64,000 nucleotides of DNA from contig NZ_RCWZ01000005.1 of assembly GCF_003675385.1 (NCBI RefSeq), positions 682,001 through 746,000 of the forward strand, read 5' to 3'. A program made the position numbers and the translations under genes. Shown here in pieces: positions 34,030 to 43,680 of this stretch; within the stretch, counting starts at the first letter, position 1; each line of letters begins with the position of its first letter. The stretch comes from Mucilaginibacter kameinonensis (GTDB lineage Bacteria; Bacteroidota; Bacteroidia; Sphingobacteriales; Sphingobacteriaceae). The notes beneath the pieces were generated by a model. That model was not told the origin of the DNA, made no database searches, and was given only the letters and a program-made list of their open reading frames with translations.

Positions 34030-37000
34030 ATGCATTTTTCTGCTTCTTGTTTGCTGCGTATTACCCATACGCAACTAAAAAAATTACTATTGGTGATGAA
34101 GTTAACCACATTGCTTCTTTTAATTGGTTTCCTGCAGGTTAACGCCGCAGTTTATGGCCAGCGCATTAATTTAAATGCGAACAACATAAGCATGGAAACA
34201 CTTTTCAAACAGCTTGAGAAACAAAGTGGTTATTCATTTTTTTACAAAGCCGGCGCTCTAAAAAATCTTCCTAAAATTGATGTGGAGATAAATGACGCTA
34301 CCATCGACGAAGTACTTCAGAAATGCTTTAAGAACAAGCCGCTTGATTATCTTGTAGTGGATAAAAGCATTGTGATCAGGCGTAAAGATCTGCCGCAGAT
34401 TACAATCACCCTACCTCAAAACAGGTTGATCAGCGGTAAAGTATTTGACGATAAAGGTAATCCCCTTCCCGGTGTTAATTTAAAACTAAAGAACGCACTA
34501 AACGTATGGATCACCAATGCAAAAGGCGAATTTACAGCATTGCTGATTGATCCTAAAGATGATGCCGTATTGCAGGTGAGCTATGTAGGCTACGCCACGC
34601 AGGAGTTCCTTATAAAAGATATTAAAAACCAGCTCATCGTTACGCTAAAACCAGACATCGGTAAACTGGACGAGATCCAGGTAATTGCCTATGGCCAAAC
34701 AACCAAACGTTTTAATGTAGGCGATCAAACTACCATCACCGCCAAAGACATTGCTAAGTATCCTGTTACCAATGTATTGGAGGCGCTACAGGCCAGCGTA
34801 CCCGGCATGAACATAGTTAAAACTACAGGCATGCCCGGTGGTGTGTATAGCGTGAAGATCAGGGGGCAAAATGGTATAAATAACGGCACCGGCACCGATC
34901 CTTTATATGTTGTTGATGGTGTGCCGTACCAGGGTGGCTATTACGATATGCAAAATAGCACTTTGGGAGGCTTGCCCGGCAAATCGGGAATTGGCGGCGA
35001 CGCCCTCAGCTTTATCAACCCGCAGGATATTGAGAGCATTAACGTGCTCAAGGATGCAACTGCTACCTCAATATATGGATCACGTGCGGCAAACGGTGTT
35101 ATTTTGATCACTACTAAAAAAGGGAAGGCCGGTAATGTCAAAATTGATTTGAATGTTTACCAGGGAACAAGCAAGGTTACACGGTTGCCTAATTTCCTAA
35201 ACACTCAGCAGTATCTTGAAATGCGCCATGAAGCTTACAAAAATGATGGGCCATCCTTCGCTACCGCATATGACATTAATGGCACGTGGGACACTACAAG
35301 GTATACAAACTGGGCTAAAGAGTTAATAGGCGGAGCATCGCACACAACCAATGCGCAGGCAACAATATCAGGTGGAAATGCTAATACGCAATTCCTCATC
35401 AGCGGCAATTACAATACACAGTCAAACCTGATGAAGCTTGGCGGCTCATACCAGAATGCATCAGCCCACTTCAGTATCAATTCGGCAACAAGCGACAATA
35501 AATTTTCTGTTTCATTTACCGGAGGCTATCTCTACAACAACAACACAATCAAAAACGTCGACTTTACCAGTTCTGTTTCCTTATCGCCGGATGCACCTCC
35601 AATATACAACCCGGATGGCACACTCAATTTTCAAAACGGTACTTTTTATAATCCTTACACCTCAACTCAATTAATTAACAGCACTCCTGCAAGCAACCTG
35701 ACAAGTAGTGCAATATTAAGCTACAGGCCGATTAAAGGATTGGAGATAAAACTAACCAGTGGCTATAACAGGCAGGAGATAAACGAGTTTCTGGGGTCGC
35801 CAACAACATCTTACGCGCCATTTCAAAATGTAACTACGGGGTCAAGCAGGTTTACAACTGATGTTAACTCCACCTGGAGCGTTGAACCTCAAGTAAACTA
35901 TAGCCGAAAAATCAGTAAAGGTGATTTTACGGCAACCGTAGGTGCCAGCTTGCAGGAACAAACATCGGCATCAACTCAACTAACAGTAACAGGCTACACC
36001 AGTGATGCGCTGTTAAAAAGTATCTCGGCCGGAACAAAAATAACCACTACTATTCCTTACGGATATGACAAAAGCCGGTTTGCTGCCTTGTTCGGTCGAT
36101 TAGGTTATATATGGGACGGAAAATACATTCTTGATGTAAGCGGCAGGTACGATGGCTCAAGTAAGTTTGGCCCCAACAGGCAGTACCATTTATTTGGCGC
36201 CGTAGGTGGTGGCTGGATTTTCTCTAAAGAAAAATTCTTTAAAAACGCCCTTTCTTTTATCGATCTTGGTAAACTTACAGCAAGCTATGGTATAACAGGG
36301 AATGATCAGATTGGATCATACCGCTTCCTGCAAAGCTATACTGCTGTAACCGCAGCTATTCCATACCAGGGTGTGCCGGGTTTATCGGCAGGAAGTCCGG
36401 CCAATCCAAACTTATCGTGGGAAACCACTAAAAAAGCCAAGTTAGGTATCGATCTGCATTTTCTTAACGAGCGTATCGAGTTTGAAGCCGACTACTACCG
36501 CAACCGTACCTCGGATGTACTGTACGGCTATCCTTTAAGTATTATTACCGGTTCAACATCCATTATATCAAATCTGCCGGCTCTTGTACAAAATAAGGGA
36601 TGGGAACTTACCTTAAATACCATTAACGTAAGAAGCAATAGCTTTTCATGGTCAAGCACAGGTTTATTGACAATACCACGTACCGCGCTCATCAAATATC
36701 CAAGCCTTAACACTACCTCGTTTGCCAATGCTTATATATTGGGCATGCCAACCACCATACAAAGGGTTTACCGGTTTGCCGGCGTAAACACCCAAACGGG
36801 TATATATCAATTTTATGATAAGGACGGCAATATAACAGCAAACCCTGTTGCAGGTATTGATAATACAGCCATTATTAATACCGAGCCTAAATTTTATGGC
36901 TCGCTGCAAAACAGCTTTTCATATAATGGCTTTACGCTTGACTTTACTTTCAGGTTCATTAACCAGGTTGGCAAAAATGCTTTCGGCCAAAACGGCTTAC

Positions 37001-37368
37001 TCCCTCCCGGACTTGGAGCAGAAAACGTTACTACCGATATGCTGGCCCGCTGGCAAAAACCTGGCGACGTTACCAATATTCAACGCTTCGGAACCAGTTT
37101 CGCGTTGCTGACGCCTCTTTCAAATGCTAAAAACAGTACTGCGGCATTTGGCGATGCTTCGTATATCCGCTTCCAGAACCTATCCCTAAGTTATTCATTC
37201 AAACAACATGTTTTAACAAGGCTGCACCTGCAAAACCTGAGGGTTTATGTACAAGGCGATAACCTGTTTACCGTTTCAAAATATGGCAACCTTGACCCGG
37301 AGAACCAAAGCGCCTACCGCCTTCCACCGTTAAGAACTATTACTGCAGGTTTACAAGTCACATTATAA
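34030..37368 (+). CDS. SusC/RagA-type TonB-dependent transporter with STN domain
   Basis: The protein of up to 1112 residues has an export signal, an STN signalling domain (MKLTT...; LNANNISMETLFKQLEKQSGYSFFYK onward), a carboxypeptidase-like domain (ISGKVFDDKGNPLPGVNLKLK), a plug (VIAYGQTTKR, VRIKG-equivalent VKIRGQNG, DPLYVVDGVPY, VLKDATATSIYGSRAANGVILITTKKG) and a large barrel. ATG 34096 directly opens the signal peptide and is an alternative start. It moves large ligands across the outer membrane with the SusD lipoprotein 13 bp downstream. The STN domain couples it to the FecR/ECF pair upstream. Confidence 0.94.
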   Translation: MHFSASCLLRITHTQLKKLLLVMKLTTLLLLIGFLQVNAAVYGQRINLNANNISMETLFKQLEKQSGYSFFYKAGALKNLPKIDVEINDATIDEVLQKCFKNKPLDYLVVDKSIVIRRKDLPQITITLPQNRLISGKVFDDKGNPLPGVNLKLKNALNVWITNAKGEFTALLIDPKDDAVLQVSYVGYATQEFLIKDIKNQLIVTLKPDIGKLDEIQVIAYGQTTKRFNVGDQTTITAKDIAKYPVTNVLEALQASVPGMNIVKTTGMPGGVYSVKIRGQNGINNGTGTDPLYVVDGVPYQGGYYDMQNSTLGGLPGKSGIGGDALSFINPQDIESINVLKDATATSIYGSRAANGVILITTKKGKAGNVKIDLNVYQGTSKVTRLPNFLNTQQYLEMRHEAYKNDGPSFATAYDINGTWDTTRYTNWAKELIGGASHTTNAQATISGGNANTQFLISGNYNTQSNLMKLGGSYQNASAHFSINSATSDNKFSVSFTGGYLYNNNTIKNVDFTSSVSLSPDAPPIYNPDGTLNFQNGTFYNPYTSTQLINSTPASNLTSSAILSYRPIKGLEIKLTSGYNRQEINEFLGSPTTSYAPFQNVTTGSSRFTTDVNSTWSVEPQVNYSRKISKGDFTATVGASLQEQTSASTQLTVTGYTSDALLKSISAGTKITTTIPYGYDKSRFAALFGRLGYIWDGKYILDVSGRYDGSSKFGPNRQYHLFGAVGGGWIFSKEKFFKNALSFIDLGKLTASYGITGNDQIGSYRFLQSYTAVTAAIPYQGVPGLSAGSPANPNLSWETTKKAKLGIDLHFLNERIEFEADYYRNRTSDVLYGYPLSIITGSTSIISNLPALVQNKGWELTLNTINVRSNSFSWSSTGLLTIPRTALIKYPSLNTTSFANAYILGMPTTIQRVYRFAGVNTQTGIYQFYDKDGNITANPVAGIDNTAIINTEPKFYGSLQNSFSYNGFTLDFTFRFINQVGKNAFGQNGLLPPGLGAENVTTDMLARWQKPGDVTNIQRFGTSFALLTPLSNAKNSTAAFGDASYIRFQNLSLSYSFKQHVLTRLHLQNLRVYVQGDNLFTVSKYGNLDPENQSAYRLPPLRTITAGLQVTL

Positions 37369-37381
37369 AATTATAACGATC

Positions 37382-38854
37382 ATGAAATTAACTAAAAATA
37401 CATTTTCAGCTCCGGGTTTTAGAATGTGTGTGAGCTGTGTCCTGATACTTTTATCTGTTACTGGCTGTAAAAAAGGATTACTTGATGTTGGGCAGCAAGT
37501 TGGGGCTGTGGATGCCGAAAATGCTTATACATCAAATGGAACCGCCCAATCAATTTTGGCCGGCATATTTGATGTTATGGGTGCTACAGGTTCGTTTTAT
37601 CACGGTCAAAACAGCATAAGTTTATTGATGGGCCTATCGGCTGATGAATTGGTAAACTACAGCAGCAGCGTAGTATATGGCCAGTTTTTCACCAACAATC
37701 TCAGCGGACAGGGTAACAACAGCAACTACTTTTGGGCTACCATTTATCAGCAGCTTTACAATTGCAATGCAGCGATAGCGGGCTTAACCAGTTCGACCGC
37801 GCTAACTCCGGCAGTCAAAAACCAGTTGTTGGGCGAAGCCAAATTTGCAAGGGCCTATGTTTATTTTTACGCGATAAACCTTTATGGCGATATGGCCATG
37901 CCTTTGACAACAGATTATCTTACCAATAATACCCTTGCCCGGACACCTAAAGCGCAGATATATCAACAAATTATCCAGGGCCTGAAAGATGCGCAAGCCC
38001 TGCTCAGCGACGCTAAATACCTGAACGGTACCGGCGGTGCTACAACCGACAGATTAAGGCCCAACAAACAGGCAGCATCAGCTATGCTTGCCAGGGTATA
38101 CCTTTACACCGGCGACTGGGCCAATGCCGAAGCCCAGGCAAGCTCGGTAATAAGCACTTCAATTTATGTGCTTGAGCCTAACCTTAACCAGGTATTTGTG
38201 AAGTCAAGCAGAGAAACTATCTGGGCACTGCAACCCATTTCAACCGGGTACAACAATGCTGATGCTTACATGCTGGTGGTAACGGCATCTCCTTTAGCTT
38301 CGGCTTTAACCCAGTTGCCGCTTAATCAAACGTTGGTAAATGCCTTTGAAAACGGAGACTCACGTTTCACAAACTGGGTGGGTAAATACAATGCCGCGGC
38401 AACCGGCACCGCACCTGCAACCACTTACTATTACGCGTATAAATATAAAGCTAATACCACATTTGGCAGCAGCGCGCCGGTTACAGAGTGGCCAATTGAG
38501 CTCAGATTGGCTGAACAATATCTGATTCGTGCCGAAGCCCGTGCGCAGCAAAACAACTTAGATGGTGCCAAATCTGATCTCAACGTGATCCGGTCACGCG
38601 CATCACTTGCCGCTGTTACTGCAAGTACCCAAACCGACGTGATAGCAGCCGTTGCCCATGAGCGCCAGGTTGAACTTTTTACAGAATGGGGACACCGTTG
38701 GTTTGATTTGAAACGCACCGGTAAAATTGATGCGGTAATGGGTGTGGAAACACCAAAAAAAGGGGGCACATGGGCAGCATACAAAGCACTTGTACCGATA
38801 CCGGCATCCGAAATTCTTATTGACCATAACTTAACTCAAAACCCAGGTTACTAA
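37382..38854 (+). CDS. SusD/RagB-type surface lipoprotein
   Basis: The 490-residue protein has a lipoprotein signal (VLILLSVTGC, lipid-bearing Cys near residue 29) followed by KKGLLDVG and the SusD/RagB alpha-helical TPR-like body: GEAKFARAYVYFYAINLYGDMAMPL and, near the C-terminus, RLAEQYLIRAEARAQ, LNVIRSRA and ERQVELFTEWGHRWFDLKRTG. It captures ligand on the cell surface and lids the SusC channel. The ligand may be peptide rather than glycan, because the next gene is a protease and no glycosidase is nearby. Confidence 0.94.
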   Translation: MKLTKNTFSAPGFRMCVSCVLILLSVTGCKKGLLDVGQQVGAVDAENAYTSNGTAQSILAGIFDVMGATGSFYHGQNSISLLMGLSADELVNYSSSVVYGQFFTNNLSGQGNNSNYFWATIYQQLYNCNAAIAGLTSSTALTPAVKNQLLGEAKFARAYVYFYAINLYGDMAMPLTTDYLTNNTLARTPKAQIYQQIIQGLKDAQALLSDAKYLNGTGGATTDRLRPNKQAASAMLARVYLYTGDWANAEAQASSVISTSIYVLEPNLNQVFVKSSRETIWALQPISTGYNNADAYMLVVTASPLASALTQLPLNQTLVNAFENGDSRFTNWVGKYNAAATGTAPATTYYYAYKYKANTTFGSSAPVTEWPIELRLAEQYLIRAEARAQQNNLDGAKSDLNVIRSRASLAAVTASTQTDVIAAVAHERQVELFTEWGHRWFDLKRTGKIDAVMGVETPKKGGTWAAYKALVPIPASEILIDHNLTQNPGY

Positions 38855-38875
38855 GCAAACATATTTCAACAGTTA

Positions 38876-38915
38876 TAGCAGCATAATGGCCGTCACCCCG
38901 GCTATTGTGCTGCTA
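38876..38915. repeat. hairpin between susD-like and metalloprotease genes
   Basis: TAGCAGCA (38876-38883) pairs with TGCTGCTA (38908-38915), and further imperfect pairing extends inward (GGC/GGCT region). It lies 22 nt after the SusD stop and 60 nt before the protease start with no T tract. It could uncouple expression of the two genes or stabilise the upstream mRNA. Confidence 0.5.
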
Positions 38916-38974
38916 TTAAGCCACTGCTTTGCTCATTTTTTTACTACCAATAAAACAGAAAAACTAACAAACTA

Positions 38975-41515
38975 ATGTATAACTACAAAAAACAAGCATG
39001 CCGGATGCTAATGCTCGCGGCTGCATTGACCATGGCGTTTGGTACCGCCAATGCTCAGAAAAAGTCAAAATCAAAAACACCGGCGGCGGCCGTTGATACC
39101 GCAAAAGCAAAAGCGCTTGCCCAACTTGCGGCCGCCAAGCCACTTAACGCCCCTAAACCTTACAAAGAGGTTGTCCCCTCTTCGGCAAAAACCATGAAGA
39201 GCTTTTTTACACTGCATTTGGTTGCCGACAAGTACTTATTTGAGATTCCCGACTCACTTCTAAAAAAAGATATTCTCATTGTATCACGTATTGACAAAGC
39301 ACCGGCAGGTTTCAGGTTACCGGGTGGCTTAATGAGCTATGCAGGCGATGAGGTTGGCGAATCGGTAATTGAATTTGAAAAAATCCCCGGAGATAAAATT
39401 GTAATGCGGTCAATCGCTTTCAGGGAGTTTTCAAACGACACTACCGACAATGGCCTGTCAAGGTCACTGATCAACAGCAACTACCAAACCATACAGGGAG
39501 CTTTCCCAATCAAAGCCCTCAATAAAGAAGGTAAAAGCAGCGTGATAGACATGACCGACTACATTAACTCGGATAACAGCATTTTTGCCCTTGGCGATCC
39601 TTTTGTACGCGGTTTGTTAGGTTTTTTAGCTGCAGACAGGGGCTTTATTGATGATGCAAAAGCATTTCCTACTAATGTGGAGATCCGGTCGGTAAAAACT
39701 TACAATTTAAAACCAGGTCCTGGTGGCGGCGCCCCTCCGCCGGTAACATTTGAGTTCAACAGTTCGATAGTTTTATTGCCTGCTATACCAATGAAAGCCC
39801 GTTTAGCGGATCCAAGAATCGGTTTCTTTTCCAACTCTTATGTTGATTTTGATGTCAATCCTCATGGTGTTTCCAATACCAGCTATATCTGGCGCTGGCG
39901 TCTGGAGCCCAAACCGGCCGACATGGAAAAATACAAACGTGGTGAACTGGTTGAGCCTCAAAAACCAATTGTTATTTACATCGATCCGGCAACGCCTAAA
40001 AAATGGGTTCCCTACCTGATGCAGGGAATCAACGACTGGCAGGGCGCCTTTGAAAAAGCAGGTTTTAAAAACGCTATCGTGGCCAAAGAACCGCCGCTCA
40101 ATGATTCAACCTGGAATATCGACGATGCGCGCCACTCTGTTCTGGTTTACAAACCCTCATCTATTCCCAACGCCAGTGGCCCAAGTATTAAAGATCCCCG
40201 TACCGGCGAGATCCTTGAAACACATATCAATTGGTACCACAGTGTAATGACCCTGGTACAAAACTGGTACACTGTGCAGGCCGGTGCTATTGACCCGCGT
40301 GCACGTAAACCGCAATTAGATGATGAACTGATGGGCCAGTTAATCCGCTTTGTATCATCGCATGAAATTGGCCACACCCTCGGCTTAATGCACAATTTTG
40401 GCTCATCATCAACCGTACCTGTTGCCAACCTGCGTAATAAAGCATGGGTTGAAGCTCATGGCCACACCCCATCTATCATGGATTATGCCCGCTTTAATTA
40501 TGTAGCCCAACCCGAAGACAACATTAGCGAAAAGGGCATTTTTCCCCGCATTGGCGATTACGACAAATGGGCCATTGAATGGGGCTATAAACTGATCCCC
40601 GAGGCAAAAACCACCAACGACGAGAAACCTATCCTCAACAAATGGATGGTTGATAAGCTGGCTTCGGGCAAACAGTATTTTTACGGCAGCCAGGTTGATC
40701 CGTACAGCAATGATATTTACAAAGGAAGTAACCTTGACCCGCGCGACCAAAGCGAAGACCTTGGTGATGACGCCATGCTGGCCAGCACCTACGGTATCAA
40801 AAACCTGAAAAGGGTTGTGCCTAATCTTACAACGTGGTTAAAAGAACCCAACGAAAACTACGATAAAATTGCTGACATGTACACCGAAGTAGTAACCGAA
40901 TATCAGCGCTTTATGGGTCATGTATTAAAGCATATTGGTGGTATTTATACTACACCCAAAACAATTGAACAGGCAGGCCCTATTTATGCCGTGGTTGAAA
41001 AGGCAAAACAAAAACGGGCGATGGCCTTTTTGCAGGAACAGCTTTTTAACACCCCATACTGGTTAATGGATAGCAAACTTTATGACTGCAGCACTACCGA
41101 TTTCAGCATCGTTACCAGGGTGCAAAAAGGAGTACTATTACAGCTTATAGGTGCTCAACGCATTACCACCATGCTTAATGAGGAGCATATTTATGGCGAT
41201 AAAGCATACAATGTTACCGAAATGCTGAACGATTTAAAAAAAGGTATTTTCTCCGAACTGACTGCTCATAAAACCATCAGCATTTACCGTCGCGATCTCC
41301 AAAAGGTTTACGTTGAGGCCCTCATCAACATTGTCAGCAAACAATCAACGGGCTTGGATAATGACGGCTTATCAATAGTAAAAGCGCATGCTAAATCATT
41401 GGCTTCGCAATTAAAAGCAGCAGCAAACGGTACAAACGGAATTATCCGGGCGCACTTAACAGATATGTACGAGCGCCTTAACGACGCGCTTAAACCAAAG
41501 CAAAATAATGCTTAA
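38975..41515 (+). CDS. exported zinc-dependent metalloprotease (DUF5117/DUF5118/DUF4953 type)
   Basis: The 846-residue protein has a signal peptide (LMLAAALTMAFGTANAQ) and a DUF5118/DUF5117-like N-terminal half (TMKSFFTLHLVADKYLFEIPDSLLKKDILIVSRI). The metzincin-like catalytic motif HEIGHTLGLMH is at 463-473: His463, His467 and His473 ligands, Glu464 general base. The downstream PSIMDYARFNYVAQPED includes the Met-turn (SIMDY). It probably cleaves proteins or peptides outside the inner membrane. Its position right after SusC/SusD suggests that products feed that transporter. Confidence 0.9.
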   Translation: MYNYKKQACRMLMLAAALTMAFGTANAQKKSKSKTPAAAVDTAKAKALAQLAAAKPLNAPKPYKEVVPSSAKTMKSFFTLHLVADKYLFEIPDSLLKKDILIVSRIDKAPAGFRLPGGLMSYAGDEVGESVIEFEKIPGDKIVMRSIAFREFSNDTTDNGLSRSLINSNYQTIQGAFPIKALNKEGKSSVIDMTDYINSDNSIFALGDPFVRGLLGFLAADRGFIDDAKAFPTNVEIRSVKTYNLKPGPGGGAPPPVTFEFNSSIVLLPAIPMKARLADPRIGFFSNSYVDFDVNPHGVSNTSYIWRWRLEPKPADMEKYKRGELVEPQKPIVIYIDPATPKKWVPYLMQGINDWQGAFEKAGFKNAIVAKEPPLNDSTWNIDDARHSVLVYKPSSIPNASGPSIKDPRTGEILETHINWYHSVMTLVQNWYTVQAGAIDPRARKPQLDDELMGQLIRFVSSHEIGHTLGLMHNFGSSSTVPVANLRNKAWVEAHGHTPSIMDYARFNYVAQPEDNISEKGIFPRIGDYDKWAIEWGYKLIPEAKTTNDEKPILNKWMVDKLASGKQYFYGSQVDPYSNDIYKGSNLDPRDQSEDLGDDAMLASTYGIKNLKRVVPNLTTWLKEPNENYDKIADMYTEVVTEYQRFMGHVLKHIGGIYTTPKTIEQAGPIYAVVEKAKQKRAMAFLQEQLFNTPYWLMDSKLYDCSTTDFSIVTRVQKGVLLQLIGAQRITTMLNEEHIYGDKAYNVTEMLNDLKKGIFSELTAHKTISIYRRDLQKVYVEALINIVSKQSTGLDNDGLSIVKAHAKSLASQLKAAANGTNGIIRAHLTDMYERLNDALKPKQNNA

Positions 41516-41600
41516 CACCACCGGGACAAAATTTTTATAAGATACTCCTCGTTCTTTATTTTTTAACCTTCAGTAGAAATCAGTTTTAGTTTACCAACAA

Positions 41601-41633
41601 TAAGCGCCGCCTGGAGTGGCGGCGCTTAATTTT
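41601..41633. terminator. strong hairpin terminator between convergent genes
   Basis: The 11-bp GC-rich stem TAAGCGCCGCC / GGCGGCGCTTA with a 6-nt loop is followed by ATTTT. It serves the metalloprotease transcript and perhaps the convergent metal-binding gene. Confidence 0.8.
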
Positions 41634-41677
41634 CAGATTGCTTGACATATTCACGTATGTGCAAAGCGCCGACTTAA

Positions 41678-41929
41678 CTACATTTTCATTTTCGTGGAAT
41701 CCGCTTTCTTTTTTGCAGATTCTTTTTTCACCAGGGGCATACCGCATTTAGGACATTTGCCGGGTTTATCTAACAATACCTCAGGGTGCATAGTACAGGT
41801 GTACTGCACTTTTGCTGGCTTAGCCTTATTGGTTTTGGTTGTGTCGGGTAACATTTTGCCGTTATCGGCTGTAAATGCACTTGAGACAGAAAACAGGGCG
41901 GCAACTGCCATTAACATTGTTTTTTTCAT
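41678..41929 (-). CDS. exported heavy-metal-binding-domain protein
   Basis: The 83-residue protein has a signal peptide (MKKTMLMAVAALFSVSSAFT) and a single heavy-metal-binding domain with TCTMHPEVLLDKPGKCPKCGMPLVKK. The cysteines (CTMHP, CPKCGM), His and Met match the domain usually found at the N-terminus of CusB-type or copper ATPase proteins. As a stand-alone exported protein it may bind copper or another soft metal in the periplasm. It sits 45 bp downstream of a small exported protein gene on the same strand. Confidence 0.85.
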   Translation of the reverse strand: MKKTMLMAVAALFSVSSAFTADNGKMLPDTTKTNKAKPAKVQYTCTMHPEVLLDKPGKCPKCGMPLVKKESAKKKADSTKMKM

Positions 41930-41974
41930 AAGTTTGATTTGTTATTTATTGATCTGGGGGATTAATTACTGGTT

Positions 41975-42397
41975 TTAAAGTTGTATAGCATCAGCTTTTG
42001 ACAAATAGTAATTGACGCTGTATTGCCGGTGTATTCGATCATACGCCAGCAGGTCGCTATCTGTCCTGAAACGGGTATCCAGTACTTCAAAATGCGGCCC
42101 GCTGCTGTAAATCTTTTTTAAATTCTCCAGGGTAAGCAGGTAAACTTTGTCTGATCCCTTTACGCTAAAATAATGCATAATAATGGGTTTAAAAAGGTTA
42201 AGCTTATCGCCCGGGCGGCGGCGTTCATAAATAATAACCGGGCCGTTGTCAAGTATTTTATAATCGGTTATGCGAGGATTGCTGATAGCGATCAGGGAAT
42301 CCTGAGGATTATTTTTTGTTGTAAAACTTTTTGCCTGGGCCTGTGAATCTAAAAGGAACAGGATGGCCAAAACGGCCGAAAATTTGATCGTTTTCAT
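41975..42397 (-). CDS. small exported protein of unknown function
   Basis: The 140-residue protein has a signal peptide (MKTIKFSAVLAILFLLDSQAQA) and a mature part without cysteines or recognised domains (ISNPRITDYKILDNGPVIIYERRRPGDKLNLFKP...). It lies between two small metal-related exported proteins on the same strand, 45 bp from the heavy-metal-binding gene, so a link to metal handling is suggested by position only. Confidence 0.65.
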   Translation of the reverse strand: MKTIKFSAVLAILFLLDSQAQAKSFTTKNNPQDSLIAISNPRITDYKILDNGPVIIYERRRPGDKLNLFKPIIMHYFSVKGSDKVYLLTLENLKKIYSSGPHFEVLDTRFRTDSDLLAYDRIHRQYSVNYYLSKADAIQL

Positions 42398-42534
42398 TTT
42401 TGAAAATATATTGGTAGCTCACTGCCAGATACAACTCGACAATAAACTGTTAAAAAATAGATTAATAAGAAAAATACCTGACGGATGATTGTCAAGGGCC
42501 GATCAGGCTAAATGGAGAGAAATACCGGAAAGGA

Positions 42535-42912
42535 TCAAATTTTATAAGTGGCGTAAAGGATATAAAGTGGCGGCTGCCCGGGAGGCGGTGCCTGGCTATT
42601 ATAAGCGCACTGGCTAAGTTTTGTTACGCTTTGATTTGAAACCGGAAGAAAAAATACCGGTGCAATGATAGCCAAAGTGTTTTTGAAGGAAAGGGCCGTC
42701 CGGCTTGAAACATGATTATCCTTTACCTTGAGCATTATTTTAATATTTTTACAGCAGGATAAATCGCCCGCCTTGTGTGCCAGTTTGTACCCGGCAGATG
42801 CGGACAGTGATATATTAGCCAATTTACCGCAACAATAGAACCTGTTTATGGTGAGCCCAAAAACAGAAACTGAATAAACCAGGATAAGTAATATGACCGC
42901 TATTCGTTTCAC
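42535..42912 (-). CDS. HYC_CC_PP family protein
   Basis: The 125-residue protein begins with a hydrophobic export segment (MKRIAVILLILVYSVSVFGLTI) and carries the three marks of the HYC_CC_PP family: an FYCCGKL segment near residue 25, a CCKN segment near 53, and a proline-rich C-terminal PPPGQPPLY. The family is often found near copper or heavy-metal efflux genes. The paired cysteines suggest metal binding, which here is inference. First gene of a likely three-gene minus-strand group ending at 41678. Confidence 0.75.
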   Translation of the reverse strand: MKRIAVILLILVYSVSVFGLTINRFYCCGKLANISLSASAGYKLAHKAGDLSCCKNIKIMLKVKDNHVSSRTALSFKNTLAIIAPVFFLPVSNQSVTKLSQCAYNSQAPPPGQPPLYILYATYKI

Positions 42913-43070
42913 GATACTAAAGTAGAAAAGTTATAACTGCTATTCCTATATAATTCCGTTTTTAATTTATATCCTATTGTCATTTGCTTTGGTAAGTTTA
43001 AAACATCAGATCTTATCTATCAGCCTTCTATCATCAGTATCTGAATAGGATTTATATTTGTAATTACCAA

Positions 43071-43544
43071 TCAGCGGGAATTGAGCTGCCACGTAATTTT
43101 CACAGCGGATATTTTTTCGGACTCCATTCTGTACCCGGTAAGGACGTTAAACCCGTTTTTTATGTAAAATTGCAAAGGCGACCTATACTTGCGCCCATCA
43201 GCGCGCAGAACACCCTCTTTATCAATTACCCAACCGGCAAGCTGAGTTTCGTGCTTCTTTATTTCGTTAAGTATGCTTGTCCCATAACTCTTTCCGTGAA
43301 TATTACTGTTTAGTATGATTGCGAACCACTTCTCGTTATCACGGAGGAAAGTAGCTGACCAACCAACAATACTCTCCTCTCCATCAATTAGCAAGAAGTG
43401 TTTTTTTGCATCTAAATTGTTAAGGTAATCATTAAAGCCTTCCATTTTGTCAAACTTTAATTTTTCAGGATACTCATTATTCCATAACCGAAAAGCGGCT
43501 TCAATCTGTTTGACATTAAGAGATTCCTGAACTATTATTTTCAC
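43071..43544 (-). CDS. GNAT-family N-acetyltransferase
   Basis: The 157-residue protein shows the GNAT fold: IVGWSATFLRDNEKWFAIILNSNIHGKSYGTSILNEIKKHE carries motif A, with a degenerate HGKSYGT acetyl-CoA loop in place of the usual Q/RxxGxG/A, and the C-terminal FYIKNGFNVLTGYRMES is motif B. It has no signal peptide and acts in the cytoplasm on an unknown amine. Single gene; no clear operon. Confidence 0.82.
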   Translation of the reverse strand: MKIIVQESLNVKQIEAAFRLWNNEYPEKLKFDKMEGFNDYLNNLDAKKHFLLIDGEESIVGWSATFLRDNEKWFAIILNSNIHGKSYGTSILNEIKKHETQLAGWVIDKEGVLRADGRKYRSPLQFYIKNGFNVLTGYRMESEKISAVKITWQLNSR

Positions 43545-43680
43545 CTTGGCAGTTTAATTAATTTTCATCTTTTAATTTACATCCTGCGGAACTGAATTGG
43601 CAAATTAATTTTTCAAACCCCATCATGGGCACGTAAACGAAAAGCTTTGCCTTCAAAACTTCCGATATGAAAATACGATT

